A stretch of 64,000 nucleotides of DNA from Dyella sp. 2HG41-7 (GCF_021390675.1 NZ_JAJEJV010000004.1:124001-188000); one strand, 5' to 3'. Positions 34,675 to 44,172 are shown, counted from the stretch's first letter. Notes: generated from the letters alone by a model not told the origin. Translations and numbers: made by a program.

Positions 34675-36320
34675 TCTGTGTGATTCCCCGTGGTGGACGG
34701 CGCGTTCTTCGATGCCGACACCGCATCTTCCACGCTCCAGTTGTTGAGTGCCTGTGGCGAAAGCTGGGGCAGGGCGGCGCGCAGCAGCAGCGTGCGCGTT
34801 TCGTCCCGCAGGCGCGCCACGTGCAGGCCTATGTTGCGCGCTTGCAGCCATAGCGAAAAATCGCTGAGCGATTCGAGCGCCGTGCTATCCAGGTCGGACG
34901 AGGCCTCTAGGCTAAGAATCACCTGCTTCAAATCGTGCCGTTGTTCGACCTGCGCGCGTGCCAGCGTCATCACCGATTCCGCATTGGCGAAAAACAGCGG
35001 CTCTTCCGGGCGAAGAATCAGAATGCCCGGTGGTTGCACAGCATTCGGATGCTGCGCGATGTCGACGAAATCGTGACCGTCGGCAAGACGGCCGAGCACG
35101 CTCAAACGCGTGGAAGCGAGCTGACGCAACAATAAGATCAGGCTAAACGCGATGGCGACCAACAAACCGTTCAAAATGCCCAGCGACAACACCGCCACCA
35201 CCGCGGCGAGCGCGAGCAGGCGGTCACGTTTCCATTGCAAATACGGCCGAAATACCGATACGCGCCACGACTTGCTCACCGCGTGAATCACGATGGCCGC
35301 CAGCACCGTCAACGGAATGCGTTCGATCCAACGCAACAACAACAGCACCATCAGCAGCACGGTTGCCGCTGCCACCAAACCCGACAGACGCGATTGCGCG
35401 CCGGCCGCTTCGTTGGCGGACGTGCCCGAATAACCAGCGCCGACCGGCATGCCCTGACACAAACCGCTCAAGATGTTCGCGACGCCAAGCACGAGCAAAT
35501 CGCGATTCGGCGACACGGTATCGTTGTGTTTCAGCGCGAAACCGCGAATCGAGCTATACGATTCGGCGTACAGAATCAACAGCAACGCCGCGCCCATTTC
35601 CACGCTCGGCAGCCACTGGCCGCTTGCCGGCCACGCAGGCATGCCGATGGCCATCTGCAGATGAATCGTGCCCGTTAACGGCACGCCATGCGCCGCCAAC
35701 CAATCGGAAGCGGCCACGCCAAGCGCGATTACCAGCAAACTGCCCGGCAAGCGACGCACGCGCTCGCACGCATACAGCAACAATAGTGCAAGCAAGCCCG
35801 CGCCAAGCGTGATCGCCTGCACCTGCCCGGATGTGCGCACGAGATCGAAGAGCAGCAACGGCACGAAATCGCCATGCAGATCGGGCCAGCCGCCCAAATG
35901 CGGAAGCTGCTTGAGCGCAATGACGACCGCCAAGCCGAATGTGTAACCGCGCAACACAGGACGCGCGATGAGATGCGACAACCCGCCCAGGCGCGCCGCG
36001 CCGGCAATCAGAAAACAGAAGCCGCCCAACAACACCAGCGTCGCCGCCACCGCCGCGCGGCTTACCGAACCACCCGCCAGCAACAACGTTCCTGCGGCCA
36101 AAACCGCCGCAGAAGACGATGTCGACGACACGATGGCGAAGCGGCTGGTGCCCAACAGTCCGTAGCAAACCAGACCGATTAACAGCGCCACCACGCCGGC
36201 CTGCGGCGGCATGCCCGCGATGCCCGAATACGCAACGGCCTCCGGCAGCAGCAATCCTGCAATCGCCAAACCTGCCAGCACATCGACGATGCGTGTCGAC
36301 GAAGCGGCCGTGTCGTTCAT
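34671..36320 (-). CDS. SulP family anion transporter with STAS domain
   Basis: This 549-residue protein has a SulP membrane region with about 10-12 spans (GLAIAGLLLPEAVAYSGIAGM, SSTSSSAAVLAAG, YSGTSANEAAGAQSRLSGLV). It ends in a C-terminal STAS domain (from about 445, ILILRPEEPLFFANAES, LEASSDLDSTALESL). The family moves sulfate, bicarbonate or dicarboxylates. ATG 36320 overlaps the upstream ParB-like stop (ATGA), and the gene's own stop overlaps the DUF885 start. The three genes are therefore coupled. The substrate is not determinable by eye. Confidence 0.9.
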   Translation of the reverse strand: MNDTAASSTRIVDVLAGLAIAGLLLPEAVAYSGIAGMPPQAGVVALLIGLVCYGLLGTSRFAIVSSTSSSAAVLAAGTLLLAGGSVSRAAVAATLVLLGGFCFLIAGAARLGGLSHLIARPVLRGYTFGLAVVIALKQLPHLGGWPDLHGDFVPLLLFDLVRTSGQVQAITLGAGLLALLLLYACERVRRLPGSLLVIALGVAASDWLAAHGVPLTGTIHLQMAIGMPAWPASGQWLPSVEMGAALLLILYAESYSSIRGFALKHNDTVSPNRDLLVLGVANILSGLCQGMPVGAGYSGTSANEAAGAQSRLSGLVAAATVLLMVLLLLRWIERIPLTVLAAIVIHAVSKSWRVSVFRPYLQWKRDRLLALAAVVAVLSLGILNGLLVAIAFSLILLLRQLASTRLSVLGRLADGHDFVDIAQHPNAVQPPGILILRPEEPLFFANAESVMTLARAQVEQRHDLKQVILSLEASSDLDSTALESLSDFSLWLQARNIGLHVARLRDETRTLLLRAALPQLSPQALNNWSVEDAVSASKNAPSTTGNHTE

Positions 36321-36931
36321 TGGATTTGCCCGCTCCAACCCGGCAGATATGCCGTCTCGTGCGAATGGGCGAGCATCAATGCATCCTGCAATTGTTTGAC
36401 CGTGACGCGCTCACCCTTGAGCTTCATGCGGCGACGATAGAACTCCGCCCACAGAAATTCCGAATAGGGCGTGGCGTCTTTGGAATAGCCGCCGGCCATG
36501 CGCACACGCGCCGCCAGCGTGCGATAGGGATCGTCAGCCAAGCCGTTCAAACTGCGCGGAATCGAATCGTACGTCTGCCGCTGGCCGTGTTCGTCGTACG
36601 GATGCGCCCAGCGGTTGAACTCCATCGTGCGCCAGAAGGTGTCCGGCTCCAGCCACGAAAAATCGCGCTGAATCATCACCGGGACATCCTTCACGCCTTC
36701 TTCGAGCAAGGCCAGACCGAGGTGATGATGATCGACGATAAACACTTGCTGCTTGGGTCCCAGCACGCCGGGAAACCAATGCGCAGCCAGGAGCTCTTTG
36801 CGCTTTTTCTTGCCGAGTTTTTCCCAATCGGCACGCTTTTCCGCGACTTCTGCCTTGCCCACCGTCATTTGCGTGGGACGCAGCTTGCTCGGCGCAATCG
36901 ACAACAGAGGATGACGCACGCCTGACGACAT
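36317..36931 (-). CDS. ParB-like nuclease-domain protein (ParBc_2 type)
   Basis: This 204-residue protein starts at ATG 36931 with AGGAG upstream (MSSGVRHPLLSIAPSKLRPT). It contains the ParBc_2-type segment VFIVDHHHLGLALLEEGV, preceded by a basic KLGKKKRKELLAAHWFPGV block. It resembles the chromosomal ParB-like putative nuclease family rather than segregation ParB: there is no HTH and no parA nearby. Its function is unknown. It leads a three-gene overlapping run with SulP and DUF885. A longer frame from 37192 crosses the WYL gene and is not used. Confidence 0.8.
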   Translation of the reverse strand: MSSGVRHPLLSIAPSKLRPTQMTVGKAEVAEKRADWEKLGKKKRKELLAAHWFPGVLGPKQQVFIVDHHHLGLALLEEGVKDVPVMIQRDFSWLEPDTFWRTMEFNRWAHPYDEHGQRQTYDSIPRSLNGLADDPYRTLAARVRMAGGYSKDATPYSEFLWAEFYRRRMKLKGERVTVKQLQDALMLAHSHETAYLPGWSGQIQ

Positions 36932-37002
36932 GACCTTACTCCTGCGGTAGCCCTGGTTTACGGAGCGTAACGGAAGAGGCGATGAGGGGCGAGATTGCGG
37001 GG

Positions 37003-37707
37003 TTATTCGAGTCCGGAGTAATAACCGCGCATGGCTTGCAGATACGACGCCAGATCGCGATTGGGCGCGCTGGTGAATATCTCGCCCGATTCCTCCAGGC
37101 GTTCGATGCGATCGGGCCGGAAATTGCGGAAATCCTGCCGCAAACGACACCAGGTGCCCAAGGTCCACTTGCCGCCCCAGAACGCCAAGCACAAGGGTTC
37201 CACTTCGCGTTCGCTGGTATGTCCCACTTCGTCGCGATAGAACAAGCGCAACACGTTTTGCGCTTCGATGGCGCCGTGCAGTTGATCAATACGCGCCGCG
37301 AATGCGGTGGATTCTTCGTCTCGCCAGATCGGCGCGTAGATGCGCGTGCGCGACGAGCGCTCGCGCAGCTCCGGCGGCAACACCGCTTCGATCTTCACCA
37401 GCGCGGCTTGCGCGCCTGCCGCCAGTTTCTCGCCGGCAAACGCGCGCACAAAGCGCGTACCGACCACCAACGATTCGAGTTCCTCGGCGGTAAACATCAG
37501 CGGCGGAATATCCGAGCCCTTGCGCAGCACGTACCCCACGCCAGCTTCGCCTTCGATGGGTACGCCGGAAAGTTGGAGATCGGCCACGTCGCGATAGACC
37601 GTGCGCAACGATACGCCCAGCGTTTCCGCGAGCTGACGCGCCTGCAGCGCGGTACGTCGACCGCGCAGGGCGTTGATGATGAGAAAGAGGCGATCGGCAC
37701 GACGCAT
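37003..37707 (-). CDS. YafY-type WYL-domain transcriptional regulator
   Basis: This 234-residue protein has an N-terminal HTH (MRRADRLFLIINALRG, ARQLAETLGVSLRTVYRDVADL) and a C-terminal WYL domain (QNVLRLFYRDEVGHTSEREVEPLCLAFWGGKWTLGTWC). WYL regulators respond to nucleic-acid or small-molecule signals. It lies about 120 bp downstream of the GST gene on the same strand. YafY-like regulators are often beside GST or glyoxalase-type detoxification genes, so local control of the GST/GFA pair is possible. Confidence 0.9.
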   Translation of the reverse strand: MRRADRLFLIINALRGRRTALQARQLAETLGVSLRTVYRDVADLQLSGVPIEGEAGVGYVLRKGSDIPPLMFTAEELESLVVGTRFVRAFAGEKLAAGAQAALVKIEAVLPPELRERSSRTRIYAPIWRDEESTAFAARIDQLHGAIEAQNVLRLFYRDEVGHTSEREVEPLCLAFWGGKWTLGTWCRLRQDFRNFRPDRIERLEESGEIFTSAPNRDLASYLQAMRGYYSGLE

Positions 37708-37831
37708 CCGCGCATGATCGCCCAGCTTCGCCCGACAGGCCAGCCTCCGAAGTCATGCCTGGCTGTCGCAGTTCGCAAGACAGCCTTGTGCAAGTTCGAT
37801 GTCCGCATGATGGTCGACCTGTCCGCCTACG

Positions 37832-38458
37832 TCATGCCGCGTGCTGCGCGACGAACTCGGCATCCCTGGCCGCGGCGCGTTGCATGGCCGGACGCGTAAT
37901 GACGCGTTCGATATAGGCGCGAATCGTCGGCGTTTCGGGCACGAGATGAAACATGGTGGCCCAATGCAGCGCACCGCCCCACAACACGTCCACGGCGGTG
38001 AAACGCTCGCCGAGCATGTACGAACCGTTCGCGAGCTGTGTATGTAAGGTATTGAGCACATCGTCCCACGTGCCATAAGGCGACGTGGACGGCGGCGCGG
38101 GCGCGCGATTCAACGATTGATCGACCAGCGCCGGCTCGAACGACGAACCGTAGTAAACCATCCAGCGCAAATACGGGCCCCGCAACGGATCGTCGATTGC
38201 CGGTGCGAGTCCGACATCCGCGTACAGGTCGGCGAGATAGAGAAAAACCGCCGGTTGTTCGGTAATCAGCGCATCGCCGTGACGGATCGCCGGAACCTTG
38301 CCCATGGGGTTGATCGCGCGATACGCCGGCTGGCGTTGTTCGCCGCTTTTCAGGTTGACCAGACGCAACTCGTAATCCGCGCCGAGCTCTTCCAGCAACG
38401 CATGCGTGCCGCCGGAGCGGCTATTCGGCGCGTGATAAAAAATGACTTTCCGATTCAT
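37832..38458 (-). CDS. Glutathione S-transferase family protein
   Basis: This 208-residue protein has an N-terminal thioredoxin-fold GST domain (KVIFYHAPNSRSGGTHALLEELGADYELRLVNL, then NPMGKVPAIRHGDALITEQPAVFLYLADLY) and a helical C-terminal domain. It conjugates glutathione to electrophiles or acts as a glutathione-dependent reductase. The ATG 38458 start is preferred to 38554. It follows the GFA-family gene by 22 bp, suggesting a small glutathione-linked detoxification operon. Confidence 0.9.
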   Translation of the reverse strand: MNRKVIFYHAPNSRSGGTHALLEELGADYELRLVNLKSGEQRQPAYRAINPMGKVPAIRHGDALITEQPAVFLYLADLYADVGLAPAIDDPLRGPYLRWMVYYGSSFEPALVDQSLNRAPAPPSTSPYGTWDDVLNTLHTQLANGSYMLGERFTAVDVLWGGALHWATMFHLVPETPTIRAYIERVITRPAMQRAAARDAEFVAQHAA

Positions 38459-38480
38459 GTCGCTTAGCTCCCCGTGCGAA

Positions 38481-38885
38481 TCAAAGGTGACGCGTTTCGA
38501 CCGGCGCGTTCTGCCAGTTGTTGTTGCGTCCGTCGGAGAAATGCATCGGCGCATCGATCAATTCGCTCGGCTGCGCGTCGTCCAGGCAGTGCACGTTGAC
38601 GAAGTAGAACTCGCCACCTAAGACATCCAGATTGCCTTTGCCGAACGGACGCACGCCGCAATGCTTACAGAACAAGTGATGCATGCTTTGGCTGCCGAAT
38701 TGGTAATCGGAAAGATCGCCTTCGCCTTGGATCAGGCGAAACGCATCCGGTTTCACGATCACGCCCCACTGCCGCGCCTTGCTGCAAATCGAGCAATTGC
38801 AGCGTCCGGTACCCTGCGTGAGATCGATATCCGCTTCGATCTTTACCGCGCCGCAATGGCAACTGCCGTGATAGGTCTTTTGCAT
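38481..38885 (-). CDS. GFA family (glutathione-dependent formaldehyde-activating-like) protein
   Basis: This 134-residue protein carries the full zinc Cys set of the GFA fold: C9 and C11 (SCHCG), C29/C31/C34 (RCNCSIC) and C73/C76 (FCKHCG). Characterised members bind glutathione and may catalyse formaldehyde-glutathione adduct formation. Despite the name, many are of unproven activity. It is the first gene of a short operon with the GST. Confidence 0.92.
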   Translation of the reverse strand: MQKTYHGSCHCGAVKIEADIDLTQGTGRCNCSICSKARQWGVIVKPDAFRLIQGEGDLSDYQFGSQSMHHLFCKHCGVRPFGKGNLDVLGGEFYFVNVHCLDDAQPSELIDAPMHFSDGRNNNWQNAPVETRHL

Positions 38886-38929
38886 GGTCGATTCCTTGAA
38901 TGAAAAGTGGGTTGGCCGAAAGCGCAGTG

Positions 38930-39184
38930 TTACGCGCCGCTGATGCCGCCGGAAGGTTCGTTCCGCGACCGTGCGTGTAGGCCTACAGCGGGCGTTTTTG
39001 TTACCAACGTGCGACGACGCTTCGGATCGAAGGCCGGCGTGACTTCAATCACTTTGGCCCCTTTCTCCGGCTTTTTTTCCGGCGTCGCGGGCAATCGATA
39101 TTGACCGTCCATCAGCAAGCCGCGCAGATACATCGGCCGATACATCGTCAAAACGCGATCGATTAAGTTGCTCATCTCATTCAT
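38930..39184 (-). CDS. Small hypothetical protein
   Basis: An 84-residue reading frame starts at ATG 39184 ([20 protein letters not shown]), just after the DJ-1-like stop, with GAGG nearby. Alternatives are ATG 39175 and 39190. It has a hydrophobic/aromatic N-terminal segment and a basic C-terminal half ([19 protein letters not shown]). No family is recognised. Coding is supported only by frame length and tight spacing behind the DJ-1-like gene. Confidence 0.45.
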   Translation of the reverse strand: MNEMSNLIDRVLTMYRPMYLRGLLMDGQYRLPATPEKKPEKGAKVIEVTPAFDPKRRRTLVTKTPAVGLHARSRNEPSGGISGA

Positions 39185-39186
39185 CC

Positions 39187-39807
39187 TCACGCAGCACGAA
39201 CGGTTTCGAGCGGTTCGTTAGAGAACCACGGCGGCGGCACGGCATGTTTGAACAGGCGATACCAATGTTCCCGGTCGCTGCGGCTGTACAAATCCAGCGT
39301 ATGAATGATTTCGCGCGCGAACTCGATGCTGCCCAGATGACTGGCGGTGATTACGCCACCGTCGCTGACGGCGAGCACGTTGGCGTCGTATTGCTCGTGT
39401 CCGGCGTAATTCGCCACTTCACGACCAACCTGTCCCGCCCAATTGCCGGTGTGGCGGCAACGGTCGAGCAGACCGGCGCGCGCTACCGCCATCACGCCTT
39501 CGTCGATAGCCGCCACCGGCGCGCCGGCACTGTGCACGCGGTGCGCCAACATGGCGATCTGTTCCGTTTGTGTCGCCAACCACACATGACCACCCGGCAA
39601 AATCAGCAAGGCGACGGCATCCAGATCAAGCTCATCCATCGCGATATCCGGCAGAACCTGCAGCCCGCTCATCGACATGACCGGTTCGCGCATGAAGCCG
39701 ACGCTGCGGATTTCCCAGTCGCCGGGCCTGCGCACTTCCGCCAAAGCCAGGGCGACCTGCCAATCGGCAAATCCTTCGAAAACCAGCACATAAACCGTGT
39801 CGCGCAT
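39187..39807 (-). CDS. DJ-1/PfpI-like protein lacking the catalytic Cys
   Basis: This 206-residue protein has the DJ-1/PfpI fold order: MRDTVYVLVFEGFADW at the N-terminus, LLILPGGHVW in the middle and AAIDEGVMAVARAGLL at the nucleophile elbow. The position normally held by Cys is Asp102, and the usual acidic partner near residue 17 is Gln (FADWQ). It may be a non-catalytic or binding member, or use a different mechanism. Its start is ATG 39807, and it lies divergent from fbp. Confidence 0.85.
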   Translation of the reverse strand: MRDTVYVLVFEGFADWQVALALAEVRRPGDWEIRSVGFMREPVMSMSGLQVLPDIAMDELDLDAVALLILPGGHVWLATQTEQIAMLAHRVHSAGAPVAAIDEGVMAVARAGLLDRCRHTGNWAGQVGREVANYAGHEQYDANVLAVSDGGVITASHLGSIEFAREIIHTLDLYSRSDREHWYRLFKHAVPPPWFSNEPLETVRAA

Positions 39808-39956
39808 GATCGTTCCTCCTTTTCGATGATGAGAGCTTGCGCGCCTGCTACTGCCAGCGTGTTGTCAGCAGTAGCCTCGGCGGCCGTTCAGACGGACGAC
39901 TGGCTTACGTAAGGCGGAGCCGGGACAATGGGAGTCCCTTTGCCAGCAGATTTGTC

Positions 39957-40973
39957 ATGAAGCCCATTTCGCTGATCCAGTTTCTGATCGAAGAACGACG
40001 CGCAGGCCGCATCAACGCAGAGCTTTCCTTGCTGATCGAAGTGGTCGCGCGCGCGTGCAAGCGCATTGCGGTGGCCACCAATAAAGGCGCCATCGGCGGC
40101 GTACTGGGCGAAGCCGGTACCGGTAACATTCAAGGCGAAGCGCAAAAGAAGCTGGATGTGATCTCCAACGAAATCCTGCTCGAAGCCAACGCGTGGGGCG
40201 GTCAGCTCGCCGCGTGCGCGTCGGAGGAAATGGAAGATCCGCAGCCGATTCCGGACATGTATCCGAAGGGCAATCACCTGCTGTTGTTCGATCCGCTGGA
40301 CGGCAGCTCCAACATCGACGTGAATATTTCCGTCGGCACCATCTTCTCCGTGTTGCGTTGTCCGGATGGCGTCACCGAAGCCAGGGCCGAACACTTTCTG
40401 CAACCGGGCACTACGCAGCTCGCCGCGGGTTACGTCGTGTACGGACCCGCCACGGTGTTCGTGCTGACCTTCGGCCACGGCACGCACGAATTCACACTCG
40501 ATCGCGAAGTGGGCAGCTTCACGCTCAGCCGCCGCGACATTCGCATTCCTGAAGAAACCGGCGAATTCGCCATCAACATGTCCAACCAACGCCACTGGGA
40601 ACCACCCATGCAGCGCTATATCGGCGAACTGCTCGCCGGCCAGGAAGGCCCGCGCGGCCGGGACTTCAATATGCGCTGGGTCGCCTCGATGGTGGCCGAC
40701 GTCCACCGCATCATCACCCGCGGCGGCGTGTTCTTCTATCCGCTGGATGCAAAGATCAAAAGCAAAGGCGGCAAGCTGCGCCTGATGTACGAAGCCAATC
40801 CGATGGCCTTCATCATCGAACAAGCCGGCGGCGCGGCGACGACGGGTCGCGAGCGTATTCTCGATGTGCAGCCGTCAGGCTTGCATCAACGCGTGCCGGT
40901 GTTTCTTGGTTCGAAGAAGGAAATCGAGGTGGCGACGCATTACCACCTTCAAGCGGATAGTGCGCAGAGCTAA
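39957..40973 (+). CDS. fbp: Fructose-1,6-bisphosphatase class I
   Basis: This 338-residue protein is a class I FBPase. It has the metal/substrate motif [13 protein letters not shown], an [10 protein letters not shown] segment near the N-terminus, and [16 protein letters not shown] near the C-terminus. It hydrolyses fructose 1,6-bisphosphate in gluconeogenesis in the cytoplasm. The start is ATG 39957; the frame is open to 39837 but that extension does not resemble the family. A strong terminator follows the gene. Confidence 0.97.
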   Translation: MKPISLIQFLIEERRAGRINAELSLLIEVVARACKRIAVATNKGAIGGVLGEAGTGNIQGEAQKKLDVISNEILLEANAWGGQLAACASEEMEDPQPIPDMYPKGNHLLLFDPLDGSSNIDVNISVGTIFSVLRCPDGVTEARAEHFLQPGTTQLAAGYVVYGPATVFVLTFGHGTHEFTLDREVGSFTLSRRDIRIPEETGEFAINMSNQRHWEPPMQRYIGELLAGQEGPRGRDFNMRWVASMVADVHRIITRGGVFFYPLDAKIKSKGGKLRLMYEANPMAFIIEQAGGAATTGRERILDVQPSGLHQRVPVFLGSKKEIEVATHYHLQADSAQS

Positions 40974-40984
40974 CGCGTGATTCG

Positions 40985-41015
40985 GCGGGAAGCGCAACTG
41001 CGCTTCTCGCTTTTT
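40985..41015 (+). terminator. Rho-independent terminator of fbp
   Basis: GCGGGAAGCGC and GCGCTTCTCGC form an 11 bp stem with one G-U pair and a four-base loop, followed by TTTTT. It lies 12 bp after the fbp stop. Confidence 0.88.
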
Positions 41016-41027
41016 ATCTCAACCGCA

Positions 41028-41912
41028 TTATTGCGAGCGCGCTCCGTATGGTTGCTGTCGCATCCACTTCGTAACGATCCATTTCTCCCCACGCGTCACC
41101 GGCGAGCCGCCGTGCAGGGTGAGTTTGTCGATTTGATTCTGGCTGTTGGTGTATTCGAAATAGACGGCCGAACCTTTTTTCGGGATCACTTCCAAACCGA
41201 TTTCGGGGAAGATGGTGGTGCCGCCTTCTTCCACGTCGTTCAAGTACATCACCATGGTGGAGACGCGTTGGCCGCCGATGGTCATTTGCACCTGGCTGCC
41301 GGGGTCTTCTGGCGGGAAGTAGTCGAAGTGCGGTTTGTATTCGCCGCCGATTCCGTAATGCAGTATCTGCAGGCCTTCGCCGTGGTCGACGGGCCAGTTC
41401 ATCACTTCGGCAATGCGTCGATCCAGACGCGCGATAAAGGGATCGGCGTTGAGCGCGAAGAAGGTGCCTTCGCTGCTGCGGTCGGCGATCACTTCGTGTT
41501 TGCCGGTCAGCGGATCGACGGTGGTGGAGCGATGCATTTTGTCCATCGAGCGGCGGATCAGTTCGTCGCACTCTTCGATGCTTAGCACGCCGTCGAGCAC
41601 GGCGATCATGGGACGCTCGACACGGGTGACGATGCGCACGTCGCGATCAAAGGTACGTATGAGATTGCCGGAATGCATCCGCGGCTTTTCGTACACGTAG
41701 CCCGTGTCCGGTTTGGTATGCGTTTGAATTTGCGGTTGCGCGGGCGACGCGAAGGGACCGCTCATGATGCCGTTGACGGCGGCGCGTGCGAAAACGGGAT
41801 CGAAGTGGTTGCGCACCATATCGTCGATCAACTGCTGCGGTGCGCATCCGCGCGTCAGGTTTTCCTGAATCCAGTTATGCCATTCCGGCGACAGTTGCGT
41901 AATCGCGTTCAT
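41028..41912 (-). CDS. 2OG-Fe(II) oxygenase, prolyl 4-hydroxylase-like
   Basis: This 294-residue protein has the P4H catalytic core. It comprises HFDYF (Fe ligands H195 and D197), a distal His in LTLHGGSPV, and the 2-oxoglutarate-binding basic residue in RGEKWIVTKW. Expected cofactors are Fe(II), ascorbate-like reductant and 2-oxoglutarate. ATG 41912 is preceded by AGGAG. Bacterial members hydroxylate proline in proteins such as EF-Tu or in peptides; the substrate here is unknown. It is convergent with fbp. Confidence 0.9.
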   Translation of the reverse strand: MNAITQLSPEWHNWIQENLTRGCAPQQLIDDMVRNHFDPVFARAAVNGIMSGPFASPAQPQIQTHTKPDTGYVYEKPRMHSGNLIRTFDRDVRIVTRVERPMIAVLDGVLSIEECDELIRRSMDKMHRSTTVDPLTGKHEVIADRSSEGTFFALNADPFIARLDRRIAEVMNWPVDHGEGLQILHYGIGGEYKPHFDYFPPEDPGSQVQMTIGGQRVSTMVMYLNDVEEGGTTIFPEIGLEVIPKKGSAVYFEYTNSQNQIDKLTLHGGSPVTRGEKWIVTKWMRQQPYGARSQ

Positions 41913-42082
41913 CGCAGACTCCTGACATCCATAGCGCTGTCGGTTCGTTCGCTCATTCACGCCGCCGATACTGGCAGCGCTGCGTAAAGGCGATTGTGAA
42001 CCTGTTTGTGGCTTGGCGGGAGGGCAGGCTTAAGCGGCTGTCAGGGGACCACGACTCGTCATGCTGTAGGCCTTGACGAGCT

Positions 42083-42104
42083 CCTCCTCCCCGAGGGGAG
42101 GAGG
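42083..42104. terminator. GC-rich hairpin after the M3 peptidase gene
   Basis: CCTCCTCCCC and GGGGAGGAGG are inverted arms about two bases apart, 11 bp beyond the peptidase stop. The sequence resembles a single arm of the family A repeat. No T-run follows, so termination is tentative. Confidence 0.4.
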
Positions 42105-42114
42105 AAACGCAGCG

Positions 42115-44172
42115 TCAGGCTAGGCCGTGACTGCGAAGCATGGCGTCCGGCTCCGGCTTGCGCCCGCGGAAGGCGACAAAGCTTTCGAGCGCCGGGCGGC
42201 TTGCGCCTACGGCCAGGATTTCGCGACGGAAACGATCGCCCGTCGCCGCATCGATCACGCTTTGGCCTTTGCCCGCGTGTTCTTCGAACGCACCGAACGC
42301 ATCGGCGCTCAGCAATTCCGCCCACAAATAACTGTAGTAACCCGCTGCGTAGCCGCCCGCGAAGATATGCGTGAACGCATTGGGAAACCGCTGCCAAGCG
42401 GGCGGATGCAGCACGGCCACTTCGCGGCGCGCTTCTTCCAAGACTTCCAGCGTGCGCGCGCCTTTGGCCGGATCGAATTGCAGGTGCAAAAGGAAATCGA
42501 ACAAACCGAATTCAAGTTGGCGCACGAGGAACAAGCCAGCGTGAAAATGCCGCGCGGCCAGCATGCGTTCGAACAGTTCGTCGGGCAGGCGCTGGCCCGT
42601 TTCCCAATGCTTGGCGAAAAGATCCAAGGCTTCGCGATTCCAGCCGAAGTTCTCCATAAACTGGCTGGGCAATTCCACCGCATCCCATTCCACGCCATCG
42701 ATGCCGCCCACGGACGGCAGCGGCACTTCCGTCAACAGGTGATGGAATCCGTGCCCGAATTCGTGGAACAGCGTCAGCACGTCGTCGTGCGTAAGCAGTG
42801 CGGGACGTCCTTCGGTCGGCGGCGCGAAATTGCACGTGAGAAATGCCACCGGCAATTGCAGATGCAGGCCGTCGTCGAAGCGTGCGCGGCAAACATCCAT
42901 CCACGCACCACCGCGCTTGCCGCTGCGCGCGTACAGATCGATATATGCGCCCGCGAAGATGTGCCCATCGGCATTCACCACATCGTAATAACGAACATCC
43001 TGATGCCACACATCCACGCCGTCGCGCGGCTTCAAGGTGATGCCGTAAAGACGATGTACCAGACCGAACAAACCGTCGATCACGGCTGGCAGCGGAAAGT
43101 AGGGCTTGAGTTGTTCTTCATCCAGCGCGTACTGCTTTTGTCGCAGTTTTTCCGCTGCGTACGCGACATCCCACGATTCGAGATTGTCGAGTTTCAATTC
43201 GCTGGATGCGAAATCGCGCAACGTGGCCAGTTCCTTTTGCGCGACCGGTTTCGCGCGCGCGGCCAAATCGCGGAGGAACGTCAGCACTTCATCGGTTTTA
43301 CCGGCCATCTTCGTCGCCAGCGATTCTTCCGCCGCGTTGGCGAAGCCGAGCAATTGTGCCGCTTCATGACGCAAGGCGATGATTTTTTCGATGCGTGCCG
43401 TATTGTCGAACTTGCCCGCATCCGGCCCTTGATCGGATGCGCGCGTTTGATAAGCCCAGTACACGCGTTCGCGCAAACCGCGGTTGTCCGCGTACGTCAT
43501 CACCGCTTGCACGCTGGGTTGCTTGAGCGTGACCAGATAGCCGTCGAATTTCTGATCCTTGGCGTATTGGCGCAGCACGGCGCGACCCGATTCGGGAATG
43601 CCGGCAAGATCGCGTTCGTCGGTGATGTGTTCGTGCCATGCGTCGGTGGCGTCCAGCACGGCGTTGGAAAATTCCGTGGAAAGCTTGCTCAGCTCCACGC
43701 CGATATCGCGGAAGCGCGAACGCGCAGGTTCTTCCAGCGCCACGCCAGAGAGTTTGAAATCGCGCAGCGCATGTTCCACCAGCGCGCGCTGAGCACGGGA
43801 CAGCTTGGCGAAATCCGGCGCATCGGCGACGGCTTGCACAGCCGCGTAAAGCTCGCGGTTCTGCCCCACTTCGATCGAGTAATCGGTGAGCTTTTCTTCG
43901 GCCGGACCGTAGACCTTGCGCAACGCTTCGCTGTCGGCCACCGAATGCAGATGCGACACCGGCGACCAGGCGTGCGAAATGCGCTGCTCAAAGCGCTCTT
44001 GCGGCAGCATCACGGCGTTGAAGTCGCGCGGTGCCCCCGGCGCGGTCAGTTCTGCGATGCCGGCACGCCCTTCGGCCAAGAGTTCGTCAACGGCAGGCGA
44101 GACGTGATCGGGCTGGATCTGCGAGAAAGCGGGCAGCGGGGCGTCGGTCAAGAGGGGGTTGGCATCATTCAT
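42115..44172 (-). CDS. M3 family oligopeptidase (PrlC-like)
   Basis: This 685-residue protein has the thimet-oligopeptidase signature HEFGH (H470-H474) within LFHEFGHGFHHLLTEV, and a downstream Glu in GVEWDAVELPSQ for the third zinc ligand. Length and architecture fit oligopeptidase A (prlC) or the related Dcp. It degrades short peptides and signal-peptide fragments in the cytoplasm; there is no signal peptide. It is divergent from the patatin gene. The symbol prlC is likely but not certain by eye. Confidence 0.93.
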   Translation of the reverse strand: MNDANPLLTDAPLPAFSQIQPDHVSPAVDELLAEGRAGIAELTAPGAPRDFNAVMLPQERFEQRISHAWSPVSHLHSVADSEALRKVYGPAEEKLTDYSIEVGQNRELYAAVQAVADAPDFAKLSRAQRALVEHALRDFKLSGVALEEPARSRFRDIGVELSKLSTEFSNAVLDATDAWHEHITDERDLAGIPESGRAVLRQYAKDQKFDGYLVTLKQPSVQAVMTYADNRGLRERVYWAYQTRASDQGPDAGKFDNTARIEKIIALRHEAAQLLGFANAAEESLATKMAGKTDEVLTFLRDLAARAKPVAQKELATLRDFASSELKLDNLESWDVAYAAEKLRQKQYALDEEQLKPYFPLPAVIDGLFGLVHRLYGITLKPRDGVDVWHQDVRYYDVVNADGHIFAGAYIDLYARSGKRGGAWMDVCRARFDDGLHLQLPVAFLTCNFAPPTEGRPALLTHDDVLTLFHEFGHGFHHLLTEVPLPSVGGIDGVEWDAVELPSQFMENFGWNREALDLFAKHWETGQRLPDELFERMLAARHFHAGLFLVRQLEFGLFDFLLHLQFDPAKGARTLEVLEEARREVAVLHPPAWQRFPNAFTHIFAGGYAAGYYSYLWAELLSADAFGAFEEHAGKGQSVIDAATGDRFRREILAVGASRPALESFVAFRGRKPEPDAMLRSHGLA

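Noticed and set aside
36317-36931. Chromosome or plasmid partition ParB
   Set aside because: No parA, no HTH and no parS-like sites; only the short ParB-like nuclease region is present.
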